64,000 nucleotides of DNA from Paracoccaceae bacterium (GTDB lineage Bacteria > Pseudomonadota > Alphaproteobacteria > Rhodobacterales > Rhodobacteraceae), in contig JAGRDY010000029.1 of the NCBI GenBank assembly GCA_020446815.1, positions 186,001 through 250,000 of the forward strand. Direction: 5' to 3'. A program made the position numbers and the translations under genes. This document shows positions 9,110 to 18,264 of this stretch, in pieces. Every line of letters begins with the position of its first letter. Position 1 is the stretch's first letter. Below the pieces are notes generated by a model. It ran no database searches, was not told the origin of the DNA, and saw nothing but the letters and a program-made list of their open reading frames with translations.

Positions 9110-10233
9110 CGGCGCCCTTCGCCATTCTCGCACCGGCGCGCATCCTGTTCGGGCGGGGGCAGGCCCGCGCCGCAGCCCCGTCGATCGCCGCATTGGGGCG
9201 CCGCAGCTTTCTGGTGCATGGCCGCGACGGGCAGCGTGCTGAATGGCTGATATCGGCGCTGACGCGGGCCGGGGTGGAGGTAATGGCTCATGCCTGCGCG
9301 GCAGAACCGGATCTGGCGATGCTCGGCGAAGCGGTGGCCGCCGCGCGAACCGCCGAATTCGTGGTGGCGCTGGGCGGTGGGGCGGTGATTGATCTTGGCA
9401 AGGCGGTCGCGGCGATGGCCACGGCACCGGGGCCGGTACTGGAACACCTGGAAATCGTGGGGCGGGGATTGCCGCTGACGGCAGCGCCACTTCCTTTTGC
9501 CGCGCTGCCGACCACGGCGGGAACCGGCGCCGAAGTGACCAAAAATGCGGTTATCGGCGTGCCGGAACATCGCCGCAAGGTCAGCCTGCGCGATGACCGG
9601 ATGATCGCCGACATCGCCATCGTCGATCCGGCCTTGACCGACGGTTGCCCCCGGACGGTGACGCTGGCCTCAGGGCTGGATGCGATTGTTCAGGTGATCG
9701 AACCTTACCTTTGCACCCGCGCCAACGCCTATACCGACGCGCTTTGCCAAGGCGCGATTCCGGCGGGCCTGGCGGCAATCAAGACGCTGATGACGCAAGA
9801 AAGCACCGCGGCACGCGATCAGATGGCCTGGGTCAGCCTTTGCGGCGGGCTGGCGCTTGCCAATTCGGGGCTTGGCGCGGTGCACGCATTGGCCGGCACG
9901 ATAGGCGGCAGGACCGGAGCCGCACATGGGGCGATTTGCGGTGCGTTGCTGGTGCATGTATTGCGGCACAATCGAGATCGCCTGGCAGCGAATACGCGGG
10001 CTGCCCGCCGCTTCGATGCGGTTTTTGGCTGGATAGGCGAGGTTTTCGGCAATCTCGATGCGATGGAAAGCTGGATGCACGCGGCGGGCCTGCCGCGATT
10101 GTCGGCCCTGGGTGTGATGCCTGGCGATCATGCCGCAATCGCCGAGGCTTCATTGGCGGCGTCGTCAATGAAGGCCAATCCGGCACATCTGGATCAGGCC
10201 GCTCTGCAAGCCGTTCTGGCGGCGGCGGGCTAG
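9106..10233 (+). CDS. Iron-containing alcohol dehydrogenase family protein
   Basis: A 375-residue type III (Fe-dependent) alcohol dehydrogenase. The NAD-binding [11 protein letters not shown] is at residues 90-100 and the substrate-side [12 protein letters not shown] at 135-146. Metal-ligand positions are Asp192, His260 and His274, while the fourth ligand, usually His, is Gln196 ([12 protein letters not shown]). Several family members carry Gln here. The upstream frame is open to 8950, but the ATG at 9106 overlaps the glpK stop and gives a normal length. Its place behind glpD-glpK suggests work on glycerol, dihydroxyacetone or a related short polyol or aldehyde. Maleylacetate-reductase-like activity cannot be excluded. 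Confidence 0.8.
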   Translation: MTAPFAILAPARILFGRGQARAAAPSIAALGRRSFLVHGRDGQRAEWLISALTRAGVEVMAHACAAEPDLAMLGEAVAAARTAEFVVALGGGAVIDLGKAVAAMATAPGPVLEHLEIVGRGLPLTAAPLPFAALPTTAGTGAEVTKNAVIGVPEHRRKVSLRDDRMIADIAIVDPALTDGCPRTVTLASGLDAIVQVIEPYLCTRANAYTDALCQGAIPAGLAAIKTLMTQESTAARDQMAWVSLCGGLALANSGLGAVHALAGTIGGRTGAAHGAICGALLVHVLRHNRDRLAANTRAARRFDAVFGWIGEVFGNLDAMESWMHAAGLPRLSALGVMPGDHAAIAEASLAASSMKANPAHLDQAALQAVLAAAG

Positions 10234-10468
10234 GCGTGACAAGCCTGGATCGCGGTCCGGAGTTGCCGCTGCACGTCTTCCTTGTCACGACGCGAGAACG
10301 AAAGTGCATTCAAGGCGGGCGCCGGCTGGCGGCCATAAGACCCGCCGCGGGCATTTGGGGTCGTTCTCTCAAGCATTTCGGATTAGCGTTGAATCGCAAT
10401 GCCAACCGGGCGGCAGCGTCTCACACGGCCATCCAACATTGCCCTTGCCTGCCCGGCGACGACCCGGT
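10234..10468. other. Convergent intergenic region
   Basis: The 235 bp between the alcohol dehydrogenase and the LysR gene, which point at each other. I see no open frame with coding character, no strong hairpin with a T-run and no repeat. Confidence 0.5.
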
Positions 10469-11347
10469 TCAGATCTCGGCCACCCGCCGCGCTTGTTCCA
10501 GCAAGGCGCCGACGACCGGGGTGTGGGGCGCGCGAAAGGCGGTGATCAGGCCGACAAGGTGGCTCGCGGCGGGGGCGGTGATCGGGATCGCCACCAGACC
10601 GGATGAATACATTTCCACCAGCGTCATCGGCACGATGGAGGCCCAGCATCCGGTGACGACATGGGCCACGAGCGCGATGATCGAATTGGATTCGACGGTC
10701 GTACGCACAACGGCCCGGGCTTCGGCCAGATGTTGGTTGACGATACGCCGGTTCTGCATGTCGCCGGTCAGCAGGCACAGCGGCAAATCTGCGGTTTCGG
10801 CCCAGGTCACGCTCGACCGCCCGGCCAACGGGTGTTTTGCGGAAACCAGCAGCCGATAGGTTTCCTCATATAGCGGCATCTGGGTAACGCGCCCCAGCGG
10901 TTCATTGTCGAGATAGGTAATGCCGGCTTCAAGCTCGAGCCGCTCAATGCCGTCGAGGATTTCGATCGATGTCCGCGACAGGATGGTCAGGTCGACATTC
11001 GGGTTGCGTTCCAGGAAAGGCACCGTCAGCCGCGCAACGACCGGAATCGCGGTCGGGATCACACCGATGCGCAGATTACCCGATACCCCGCGCTTCAGGG
11101 CGCGCATCTCTTCGCGCATGGTGCGGGCGTCACCGACAATGCGCAGCGCCCAGTCAAGCACCCTTTGCCCTTCCGGCGTCAGCCCCTGAAACCGCGACCC
11201 TCGAAACACCAGCTTCACGCCCAGTTGGTCCTCGAGCTGCCGGATCGCACTGGACAGCGAAGGTTGCGTGACCCCCACGGATTCGGCGGCTCGGCCAAAG
11301 TGCCGTTCATTGGCCAGGGCGATGAACATTTCCAGCTTGTCGATCAT
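10469..11347 (-). CDS. LysR-family transcriptional regulator
   Basis: A 292-residue LysR regulator. The N-terminal helix-turn-helix spans about residues 1-60 (FIALANERHFGRAAESVGVT, then QPSLSSAIRQLEDQLG), followed by a linker helix and a two-lobed co-inducer domain. The frame is open to 11659, but the ATG at 11347 begins exactly at the conserved LysR start (MIDKLEMF) and gives family length. Its N-terminal sequence resembles regulators found beside NAD-dependent formate dehydrogenase (fds) genes in related bacteria, but no fds genes are adjacent here. The divergent neighbour is an S49 peptidase, so its target is uncertain. Confidence 0.85.
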   Translation of the reverse strand: MIDKLEMFIALANERHFGRAAESVGVTQPSLSSAIRQLEDQLGVKLVFRGSRFQGLTPEGQRVLDWALRIVGDARTMREEMRALKRGVSGNLRIGVIPTAIPVVARLTVPFLERNPNVDLTILSRTSIEILDGIERLELEAGITYLDNEPLGRVTQMPLYEETYRLLVSAKHPLAGRSSVTWAETADLPLCLLTGDMQNRRIVNQHLAEARAVVRTTVESNSIIALVAHVVTGCWASIVPMTLVEMYSSGLVAIPITAPAASHLVGLITAFRAPHTPVVGALLEQARRVAEI

Positions 11348-11435
11348 GGTGACAACACATACCCCGGTGGCCCGGTGGCGGAAAGGCCGGCGGGGGCTAT
11401 TGTTCCCCGCCCCTGGCCGGATTACATCGGTACCC

Positions 11436-12239
11436 ATGAAAAGATTTATCCCCTTCGTGAAATCGCCGCCGCGCGTCGCCGTCATTCGCCTGCAAGGCGT
11501 GATTGCCGCCGCAGGTCGCGCCAGCGCGGGGCTGAACGATGCCAATCTTGGGCCGGTGATTGAAAAGGCCTTTGCCAAGGGCAAGCCGGCGGCGGTGGCG
11601 CTGGCGATCAATTCGCCCGGCGGATCGCCGGTGCAATCGGCGCTGATCGCCGCGCGCATCCGGCGGCTGGCGGTTGAAAAGAAAATTCCGGTTCATGCCT
11701 TTGTCGAGGATATTGCCGCTTCGGGCGGCTACTGGCTGGCGACTGCGGGCGATGACATCTGGGTCGATCCAAGCTCCGTCACGGGTTCGATCGGGGTCAT
11801 TTCTGCCGGTTTCGGTTTCCCCGAGCTGCTGGCGCGGCACGGGGTTGAACGGCGGGTCCATACCGCGGGCGAATCCAAGAGCTTTCTCGATCCGTTCCGC
11901 GCAGAAAAGCCCGAGGACGTGAAACGGCTGAAGGATATTCTCGAACCGATCCACGAAGCGTTCAAGGCGCAGGTCTCTGCGCGTCGCCGCGCAAAACTGC
12001 CTGCGGACCGCGATCTTTTCACCGGCGAGGTCTGGGTGGGGCAGGCGGCCGTCGATATCGGCCTTGCCGACGGTGTGGCGCATCTGGTGCCGAAACTGAT
12101 AGAGCTTTACGGCGCCAAGGTGCGCATGGTTCCCTATGGTGTCAAACGCTCGCTGTTTCAGCGGTTCGGCGGACGGATTCTGGGGGATATGATGGACGAG
12201 ATCGAGGAACGCGCGCTTTGGTCGCGTTTCGGGCTCTGA
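11436..12239 (+). CDS. S49-family (SppA/SohB-like) serine peptidase
   Basis: A 267-residue single-domain S49 peptidase. VALAINSPGGSP and DIAASGGYWLAT give the oxyanion loop and the nucleophilic Ser of the SppA family, and DPSSVTGSIGVI and the later KSFLDPFRAEKPED segment (with the general-base Lys region) are conserved. Such proteins cut membrane-buried signal peptide remnants or fragments. This version lacks a clear N-terminal membrane helix. The ATG at 11436 was chosen because conserved sequence starts there; the frame is open to 11268 but overlaps the divergent LysR gene. A small Cys-rich ORF starts 3 bp after its stop. Confidence 0.85.
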   Translation: MKRFIPFVKSPPRVAVIRLQGVIAAAGRASAGLNDANLGPVIEKAFAKGKPAAVALAINSPGGSPVQSALIAARIRRLAVEKKIPVHAFVEDIAASGGYWLATAGDDIWVDPSSVTGSIGVISAGFGFPELLARHGVERRVHTAGESKSFLDPFRAEKPEDVKRLKDILEPIHEAFKAQVSARRRAKLPADRDLFTGEVWVGQAAVDIGLADGVAHLVPKLIELYGAKVRMVPYGVKRSLFQRFGGRILGDMMDEIEERALWSRFGL

Positions 12240-12242
12240 GCG

Positions 12243-12404
12243 ATGATCAAGGTCATCACGCTTCTTTTGGTTTTCATGGCGGTGCTGGCGATGTTCGGGC
12301 GTCTGCGTTTTCCGCGCCTATCCCGGCGCCACGGCAAAAAATGCAGCACTTGCGGTCGGCCGTGCATTGGCAAGGGCCCCTGCGACTGCGGGGCAAAATC
12401 GTGA
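12243..12404 (+). CDS. Small membrane protein with Cys-rich tail (53 residues)
   Basis: A 53-residue ORF that starts 3 bp after the S49 peptidase stop and whose TGA overlaps the GTG start of the FolM-like gene (GTGA). It has one N-terminal hydrophobic helix (VITLLLVFMAVLAMFG), a basic stretch (RLSRRHGKK), then CSTCGRPCIGKGPCDCG, with five cysteines in a compact zinc-ribbon-like spacing. The tight packing on both sides, the helix and the cysteine pattern argue for a real gene rather than chance. I recognise no named family. A membrane-anchored metal-binding or redox peptide is an inference. Confidence 0.65.
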   Translation: MIKVITLLLVFMAVLAMFGRLRFPRLSRRHGKKCSTCGRPCIGKGPCDCGAKS

Positions 12405-13189
12405 CGGGCCGCGCGCTGGTTACCGGGGGCGCCAAACGGCTGGGCCGGGCGATGGTTCTGTATCTGGCACAGCGCGGCTATGAGGTTGCGGTGCATTTCG
12501 CGGCGTCGCGCGATGCCGCCGAGGCGACAGCGGCCGAGGCCCGCGCACTGGGCGTCAACGCCGCGACGCTGCGGGCCGATCTCTTGGTCGAGGCGCAAAC
12601 CCGCGAGCTTGTCGCCAATGCCGCCAAGGCATTGGGCGGGCCCTTGACCTTGCTGGTCAACAATGCCTCGATCTTCGAATATGACAATATCCGCAGCGCC
12701 ACGCGCCAAAGCTGGGACCGCGCCATCGAATCGAACCTCAGGGCCCCGGTGGCCTTGACCCAGGATTTCGCGGCCCAGGCACCCAGGGCGACCGGCACCG
12801 GTGGCGGCATGTCGGCCCATGCGCTGGTGGTGAACATGCTGGATCAAAGGGTGCGCAAGCTTACACCGGAGTTCATGTCCTATACCGTCGCCAAGATGGG
12901 ACTATGGGCATTTACCCAGACGGCGGCCCGTGCGCTTGGCCCCGATATCCGCGTCAATGCAATCGGGCCGGGCAGCACGTTGCAAGGCGCCAGCCAGAGC
13001 GAAGAACAGTTCAGGGCCCAGCGCGCGGCAACGGTTTTGCGGCGCGGCGCCAATCCGGGCGATATCACGGCTGCGCTGGGTTATTTCATTGATGCACAAA
13101 CAGTTACCGGGCAGCTTCTGTGTGTCGATGGCGGGCAGCATCTTGGCTGGAAAACACCGGATATTCTTGGTGGTCAAAATGCCCGATAG
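12401..13189 (+). CDS. FolM/PTR1-like pteridine reductase (short-chain dehydrogenase family)
   Basis: A 262-residue SDR with the nucleotide motif TGGAKRLG (residues 8-15), which is the pteridine-reductase form (TGxxxRxG) and not the common TGxxxGxG. The usual catalytic Ser is replaced by Asp148 (NMLDQR), followed by Tyr161 and Lys165 (SYTVAK), the same 13- and 4-residue spacing as the Asp-Tyr-Lys triad of trypanosomatid PTR1 and bacterial FolM. These enzymes reduce dihydromonapterin, dihydrobiopterin or dihydrofolate with NADPH. The GTG start at 12401 is coupled to the small upstream ORF; the longer frame to 12218 has no conserved residues. A function in folate or pterin salvage is inferred. 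Confidence 0.8.
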   Translation: MTGRALVTGGAKRLGRAMVLYLAQRGYEVAVHFAASRDAAEATAAEARALGVNAATLRADLLVEAQTRELVANAAKALGGPLTLLVNNASIFEYDNIRSATRQSWDRAIESNLRAPVALTQDFAAQAPRATGTGGGMSAHALVVNMLDQRVRKLTPEFMSYTVAKMGLWAFTQTAARALGPDIRVNAIGPGSTLQGASQSEEQFRAQRAATVLRRGANPGDITAALGYFIDAQTVTGQLLCVDGGQHLGWKTPDILGGQNAR

Positions 13190-13490
13190 GGCAATAAAAC
13201 GGCCTGCAGGGGTTGACTTGTCCACCCTTTCACGAACCCGTAACAAACCCGTTACGATTCTCTCAATGGTTTCAGGGATTTGCCTGGGTCACAAATAAAT
13301 TCGTTTGATTTCAGTGGGTTGTCGCTGTGCCTAAAAAATAGGCAAATCAGCGAAGCCTGCCGAAAACAACGGAAAATTTCCAAGGGCCAAAACTTCTCAC
13401 CAGAGTTATCCACAAAATCCGTGGAAAGGTTTTTGCTTGCCTTGGCGGCCGGAAGGTTGCAGCCAGAGGCTAGAATCAAAGGTTAACGCC
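13190..13490. other. Intergenic region before uvrC with two inverted repeats and one DnaA-box 9-mer
   Basis: About 300 bp with visibly lower GC than its surroundings and no convincing gene. It holds a perfect palindrome CGTAAC-N6-GTTACG (13239-13256), a short inverted repeat GCCTA-A5-TAGGC (13329-13343), and a perfect DnaA-box consensus TTATCCACA (13406-13414). These may control uvrC or the upstream reductase. A single DnaA box does not make an origin. Confidence 0.5.
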
Positions 13491-15380
13491 ATGGCCGCAG
13501 ACAACCGGCATCCGGAAGCGAAAAAGACAGCCGCACGACCGGCGGGGCACGAGATCATCCAGACCTATTTGCGGTCTTTGGACACGTCGCCAGGGGTTTA
13601 CCGGATGCTCGATGCCGAAGGCCGTGTCCTTTACGTCGGCAAGGCGCGCAACCTCAGGGCACGGGTATCCAATTACGCACGCGCCTCGGGGCATTCGGCG
13701 CGCATAGCAAGGATGATTTCGCAAACGGCATCGATGATGTTTCTGACCACGCGCACCGAAACCGAGGCGCTGCTTCTGGAACAGAACCTGATCAAGCAGC
13801 TCAAGCCTCATTTCAACGTGCTTTTGCGCGATGACAAGAGCTTTCCCAACATCCTCGTCAGCCACGAACATGCCTTTCCCCAAATCAAGAAACATCGGGG
13901 AGCGAAAAAGGAAAAGGGCGCGTATTACGGCCCCTTCGCCAGCGCCGGCGCGGTCAACCGCACATTGAACCAGTTGCAGCGGGTATTCTTGCTGCGCAAC
14001 TGTACGGATGCGATGTTCGCCAGCCGGACGCGGCCCTGTCTTCTCTATCAGATCAAGCGCTGCGCGGCGCCTTGTGTCGGCTATGTGAGCGAGACAGACT
14101 ACAGATCGCTGGTCGTCGATGCCGAAAGATTTCTGCAAGGCAAGTCGACGCAGGTACAGGCCAAGCTGGCCAAGGAAATGGCCGCGGCATCCGAGGCATT
14201 GGAGTTCGAGCGTGCCGCCGCCCTGCGCGACCGGATCAAGGCGCTGACGCAGGTGCAACAGGTGCAGGGTGTCAACCCGCGCGGCGTGGCCGACGCGGAT
14301 GTCGTGGCGTTGCACATGGAGGGCGGACAGGCCTGTGTGCAGGTATTTTTCATCCGCGCCAATCAAAGCTGGGGCAATCGCGATTTCTATCCCAGAACCG
14401 GTTCAGGCGCGGAAGCCCCCGAAGTTCTGGAAGCTTTCCTCGCCCAGTTCTATAGCGACAAGGAACCGCCGCGGCTGGTCTTGCTAGGCAACCCGATCGA
14501 GAATGCCGATCTGATGGTCCAGCTTCTGTCGGATCGCGCCGGGCGCAAGGTTGAACTGGCTGTCCCGCTACGCGGCGAAAAGGCCGAGCTGGTTGAAAAC
14601 GCCGCCCGCAACGCCCGTGAAAGCCTGGCCCGGCGAATGAGCGAAAGCGCGGCCCAGGCAAAGCTGTTGGAAGGGGTTGCCGAAACATTCGATCTCGACG
14701 CGCCCCCGCAACGGATCGAGATCTATGACAATTCGCATATTCAGGGCAGCGACGCCGTTGGCGGGATGGTCGTCGCAGGCCCGGAGGGTTTTCTCAGGAG
14801 CCAGTACCGCAAGTTCAATATCAGAGGCGCCGATCTGACCCCCGGCGATGATTTCGGCATGATGAAAGAAGTGCTGACCCGGCGCTTCGAAAGGTTGCTG
14901 AAAGAAGACCCCGACCGCGAGTCCGGTACCTGGCCGGACCTTCTGCTGATCGACGGCGGCGCGGGGCAGGTGTCAGCGGTTGACGGGATCATGAAGGAAC
15001 TGGGCGTCGAGGATATCGCGATGATCGGGGTCGCCAAGGGGATCGACCGCGATGCGGGCAAGGAGGAATTCCACCGCCCCGGCAGGCGCCCCTTCGCGCT
15101 GCGCCACAACGATCCGGTCTTGTACTTTGTCCAGCGGCTGCGCGATGAAGCGCACCGCTGGGCGATCGGGGCGCACCGGGCAAAGCGGGCAAAGGCGGTC
15201 GGGGCAACCCCGCTGGACGAAGTCTCGGGCATCGGCGCGGCCCGCAAACGGGCGCTCCTGGCGCATTTCGGCTCGGCCAAGGCGGTCAGCCGGGCCGGGC
15301 TGGCGGATCTGAAGGCGGTGGAGGGGATTTCAGCGGGGATGGCGCAGAAAATCTATGATTTCTTCCACGCCAAAAGCTAG
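13491..15380 (+). CDS. uvrC: Excinuclease ABC subunit C
   Basis: A 629-residue UvrC that makes the dual incisions in nucleotide excision repair after UvrA/UvrB damage recognition. Domain order: GIY-YIG nuclease ([20 protein letters not shown], about residues 32-51), UVR motif region that binds UvrB ([18 protein letters not shown]), a Cys-containing segment, the RNase H-like 5' endonuclease domain ([30 protein letters not shown]) and C-terminal helix-hairpin-helix repeats. The ATG at 13491 is preferred over the upstream in-frame start at 13437, which adds low-quality residues. uvrB is also in this window, 20 kb downstream on the other strand. Confidence 0.95.
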   Translation: MAADNRHPEAKKTAARPAGHEIIQTYLRSLDTSPGVYRMLDAEGRVLYVGKARNLRARVSNYARASGHSARIARMISQTASMMFLTTRTETEALLLEQNLIKQLKPHFNVLLRDDKSFPNILVSHEHAFPQIKKHRGAKKEKGAYYGPFASAGAVNRTLNQLQRVFLLRNCTDAMFASRTRPCLLYQIKRCAAPCVGYVSETDYRSLVVDAERFLQGKSTQVQAKLAKEMAAASEALEFERAAALRDRIKALTQVQQVQGVNPRGVADADVVALHMEGGQACVQVFFIRANQSWGNRDFYPRTGSGAEAPEVLEAFLAQFYSDKEPPRLVLLGNPIENADLMVQLLSDRAGRKVELAVPLRGEKAELVENAARNARESLARRMSESAAQAKLLEGVAETFDLDAPPQRIEIYDNSHIQGSDAVGGMVVAGPEGFLRSQYRKFNIRGADLTPGDDFGMMKEVLTRRFERLLKEDPDRESGTWPDLLLIDGGAGQVSAVDGIMKELGVEDIAMIGVAKGIDRDAGKEEFHRPGRRPFALRHNDPVLYFVQRLRDEAHRWAIGAHRAKRAKAVGATPLDEVSGIGAARKRALLAHFGSAKAVSRAGLADLKAVEGISAGMAQKIYDFFHAKS

Positions 15381-15381
15381 A

Positions 15382-15402
15382 GTTTCGACTTTATGTCGAA
15401 AC
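15382..15402. terminator. Perfect hairpin just after uvrC
   Basis: GTTTCGAC-TTTAT-GTCGAAAC, an 8-bp perfect stem with a 5-base loop, begins 2 bases after the uvrC stop. It lacks a following T-run on either strand, so it may be an mRNA-stabilising 3' hairpin or a protein site rather than an intrinsic terminator. Confidence 0.45.
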
Positions 15403-15580
15403 AACAGGCATCGCCTTTCGCGCTTGGCCGTCTGGAAGCGCAGCGAACAAGCGATCAAGGTCAAGTCGAAACGTCATGGGGTTGCAGGGCGGTTTCTTTC
15501 GCTCTGACCGGGGGCAACTTCAATGCGGGCGCTGAACATCGAACCGGCCGCATGTTTCCCGGCGCCGGTGTTTGGGCGGC

Positions 15581-15889
15581 TTATTCGCCCACATTCTCGC
15601 TGAACGCCTTTTTGAACTCGGCCTGCTTTTCCGCATTCGCCTCGGTATGGTGCTTTGCCCGCCAGTCCTCATAGGGCATGCCATAGAAAATAGCGCGCGC
15701 CTCGTCCTTGCTCATCTCGATGCCGCGGGCATTGGCAGCCTCTTGATACCAGCGCGACAGGCAGTTGCGGCAAAAGCCGCCAAGGTTCATCAGGTCGATA
15801 TTCTGCACATCTGCGCGCTTTTCCATCAGGTGATGGCGCAGCGCGCGGAACGCCGCGGCTTCCAGTTCGGTGCGGGTGGCGTCATCCAT
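15581..15889 (-). CDS. DUF1244 family protein
   Basis: A 102-residue protein of the DUF1244 (COG3492) family, a small conserved protein of alpha- and gammaproteobacteria without an assigned reaction. The recognisable core is FRALRHHLMEKRADVQNIDL followed by NLGGFCRNCLSRWY, in which the two cysteines (FCRNC) and nearby His may bind metal, then GMPYEDWRAKHH. The ATG at 15889 has a GGGAG site; the longer frame to 15952 overlaps the neighbouring amidohydrolase. It lies 19 bp downstream of that gene and is probably co-transcribed with it. Confidence 0.85.
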   Translation of the reverse strand: MDDATRTELEAAAFRALRHHLMEKRADVQNIDLMNLGGFCRNCLSRWYQEAANARGIEMSKDEARAIFYGMPYEDWRAKHHTEANAEKQAEFKKAFSENVGE

Positions 15890-15908
15890 GTCGGGTCTCC
15901 CTTGGGAT

Positions 15909-16646
15909 TCAAAGTTGGGAGCTGGCCAGCACTTCGTCAAGGATCGGGGCAAGCCGGTCTGCCCAGGCGATCTGGCCGTCTTCCTGCCCGATCAGGTCAT
16001 TTCGAAGCTCGATCAGCACATTGGGCCGGCCGGTCCGCAATGCGTGCCGGTCAATGGAGTCACCATCAAGGTGGCCCAGATAGGGTTCATTGTCGCCGGT
16101 CCGCAACCCTTCCGCCACAAGCCGTGCGATCAGCGGTCTGGCCAGCCGCTCGTCAAGATGCGAGTAAAGCACACCGATCGGCCAGGGCCGGGGCGCACGG
16201 CCATTGAGGCGCGGGGTGAAGCTGTGGACGGCACAGATCACGCTATCGTCGCGCCGGGCAGCCAGTTCGGCAAGGGCAGCGTGATAGGGCCGGTAAAAGG
16301 CATCGAGGCGCCGTTGCGTTTCGGTTTCACCAACGTGGCGGTTTGCGGGGATGATGGTGCCATCGTAAAGCTTCATGATCAGTGTCGGGTCATCTTCGCC
16401 CCGGTTGGGGTCGATGACGAGGCGCGAAAAATCCGACAGGATCGCCCGTGCGTTCAGGCGTTCCGCCAGGCGCCGTGCCACCCCCGCCGCACCCACGTCA
16501 TAGGCGATATGGCGGGCCATGTCGGCGGGCGCAATCCCCAGGTCGCCGCCCAGGCAATCCGGCACCCGATTGCTGGCATGATCGCATGTCACGATCCAGC
16601 GCGAGGGGCGGTCGGCGCCGACGACGGTAAAGGGTTGATCTGTCAT
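15909..16646 (-). CDS. N-formylglutamate amidohydrolase family protein
   Basis: A 245-residue FGase-family hydrolase. CDHASNRVPD near residue 21, the DPNRGEDDPTLI block and VHSFTPRLNGR, followed by a late ELRNDLI, carry the His/Asp/Glu residues expected to bind zinc. Family members release formate or another acid from N-acyl amino acids; HutG is the histidine-pathway example, but there are no hut genes here, so the substrate is open. The frame runs to 17249 only as a shadow of pyk; the ATG at 16646 is the natural start, 135 bp from the divergent pyk start. Confidence 0.8.
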   Translation of the reverse strand: MTDQPFTVVGADRPSRWIVTCDHASNRVPDCLGGDLGIAPADMARHIAYDVGAAGVARRLAERLNARAILSDFSRLVIDPNRGEDDPTLIMKLYDGTIIPANRHVGETETQRRLDAFYRPYHAALAELAARRDDSVICAVHSFTPRLNGRAPRPWPIGVLYSHLDERLARPLIARLVAEGLRTGDNEPYLGHLDGDSIDRHALRTGRPNVLIELRNDLIGQEDGQIAWADRLAPILDEVLASSQL

Positions 16647-16781
16647 GGCCTCGCCAGGTTTGAACGGACGGCTTTCTTTATACGAGCACTGGAGCAAGCG
16701 CCAGTTGCTGTGGCACCGGATTTCGGCCATAGAAGGGAAAGCAGCGAATGATAGCGCAAACAAGACAAGGATGACGCCCCG

Positions 16782-18227
16782 ATGAGACGCAACCGCAATG
16801 TCAAGATCGTCGCCACCCTGGGGCCGGCCTCCAGCGATTACGACACGATCCGGGCGCTTTTCGAGGCCGGCGCGGATGTGTTCCGGCTCAACATGAGCCA
16901 CGGCACCCAGGAAGACCAGGCCGCGCGCCATGCCGCCATCCGCCAGATCGAGAAGGATATGGGCCGCCCGATCGCCATTCTGGCCGATCTTCAAGGGCCG
17001 AAACTGCGGGTGGGCAATTTCGAGGGCGGTTCCGCCGAACTGGAAGCCGGGGCGGCGTTCCGCTTTGATCTCGACCCGGCCCTTGGAAACGCCGCGCGCG
17101 TCTGCCTGCCGCATCCGGAGATCTTCGCGGCGCTGACCGAGGGCGCCTCGCTCTTGGTCAATGACGGCAAGATCCGGGTCAGGGTACGCGACTGCGGCAA
17201 GGATTTTGCCAATTGCACCGTCACCCATGGCGGCACGATTTCGAACCACAAGGGGGTCAATGTGCCGGATGTCGTGCTGCCCCTGGCGGCGCTATCCGAA
17301 AAGGACCGCGCCGATCTGGAATTTGCCTGCGAACTGGGGGTCGACTGGCTGGCCTTGTCGTTCGTGCAGCGGGCCGAGGATGTCTTTGAGGCGCGCGAGC
17401 TTACCAAGGGCCGCGCGGCCATCATGTGCAAGATCGAAAAGCCGGCCGCCGTGACAGCATTCGGCGAAATACTCGCCGCCACCGACGGGATCATGGTGGC
17501 GCGCGGCGATCTGGGGGTGGAACTGCCGATCCATTCGGTACCACCGATCCAGAAACGGCTGGTGCGCGCCTGCCGGGCCGCCGCCAAGCCGGTGATCGTG
17601 GCCACCCAGATGCTCGAATCGATGATTGAATCGCCGATGCCGACACGGGCCGAGGTTTCCGATGTCGCCACCGCGATCTACGAAGGCGCCGATGCGGTCA
17701 TGCTGTCGGCGGAATCGGCGGCAGGGCAGTTTCCGGTCGAGGCGGTCGCCACCATGGACAATGTCGCCAAGTCCGTCGAAAGCGATCCGGTCTACCGCGA
17801 AGTCATCGACGCCAGCCGCAAGGCCAAGCGTGAAACCGTCGCCGATGCCATCGTTGCCGCCGCCCGCGAGATTGCCGAAACGACGGACATCAAGGCGATC
17901 TGCTGCTTCACCCATTCCGGCACGACGGCGAGCCTGGTGGCCCGCGAACGCCCGCATGTGCCCATCATCGCGCTGACACCGATTGTCACGACCTTGCGCC
18001 GGCTTTGTCTGACCTGGGGGGTGCACTGTGTGCTGACGGGCACGGTCGATCGCTTCAAGATGGCCGTGGTCAACGCCGCGCAGGCCGCGCGTGAACACGG
18101 CTTTGCCACCAAGACCGAACAGATTGTCGTGACCGCGGGTGTCCCTTTCAACGTACCGGGCACGACCAACATCGTGCGCGTCGCCCCTTGTGACGAAAGA
18201 TTGATCTTCCGCACTGATCCAGAGTAA
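16782..18227 (+). CDS. pyk: Pyruvate kinase
   Basis: A 481-residue pyruvate kinase that transfers phosphate from phosphoenolpyruvate to ADP in lower glycolysis. The N-terminus (NVKIVATLGPASSDYDTIRA, then FRLNMSHGT) holds the substrate-binding Arg and Asn residues; IMCKIEKPAAV contains the catalytic Lys, and IMVARGDLGVELP binds Mg/K. The C-terminal domain (CFTHSGTTASLVA, VTAGVPFNVPGTTNIVRV) is complete. The start follows a GACAAGG stretch. It is divergent from the N-formylglutamate amidohydrolase gene and followed by a small membrane-protein gene. Confidence 0.95.
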   Translation: MRRNRNVKIVATLGPASSDYDTIRALFEAGADVFRLNMSHGTQEDQAARHAAIRQIEKDMGRPIAILADLQGPKLRVGNFEGGSAELEAGAAFRFDLDPALGNAARVCLPHPEIFAALTEGASLLVNDGKIRVRVRDCGKDFANCTVTHGGTISNHKGVNVPDVVLPLAALSEKDRADLEFACELGVDWLALSFVQRAEDVFEARELTKGRAAIMCKIEKPAAVTAFGEILAATDGIMVARGDLGVELPIHSVPPIQKRLVRACRAAAKPVIVATQMLESMIESPMPTRAEVSDVATAIYEGADAVMLSAESAAGQFPVEAVATMDNVAKSVESDPVYREVIDASRKAKRETVADAIVAAAREIAETTDIKAICCFTHSGTTASLVARERPHVPIIALTPIVTTLRRLCLTWGVHCVLTGTVDRFKMAVVNAAQAAREHGFATKTEQIVVTAGVPFNVPGTTNIVRVAPCDERLIFRTDPE

Positions 18228-18264
18228 TCTGGCCCCCTTTATACGGGTTCCCGGAAAGGCAGGC

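Noticed and set aside
13406-13414. An origin of replication before uvrC
   Set aside because: Only one DnaA box, no cluster, no AT-rich unwinding element and no dnaA/dnaN nearby.
13280-13486. Small plus-strand frame before uvrC
   Set aside because: No ribosome site, atypical composition, and it spans the DnaA box and inverted repeats.
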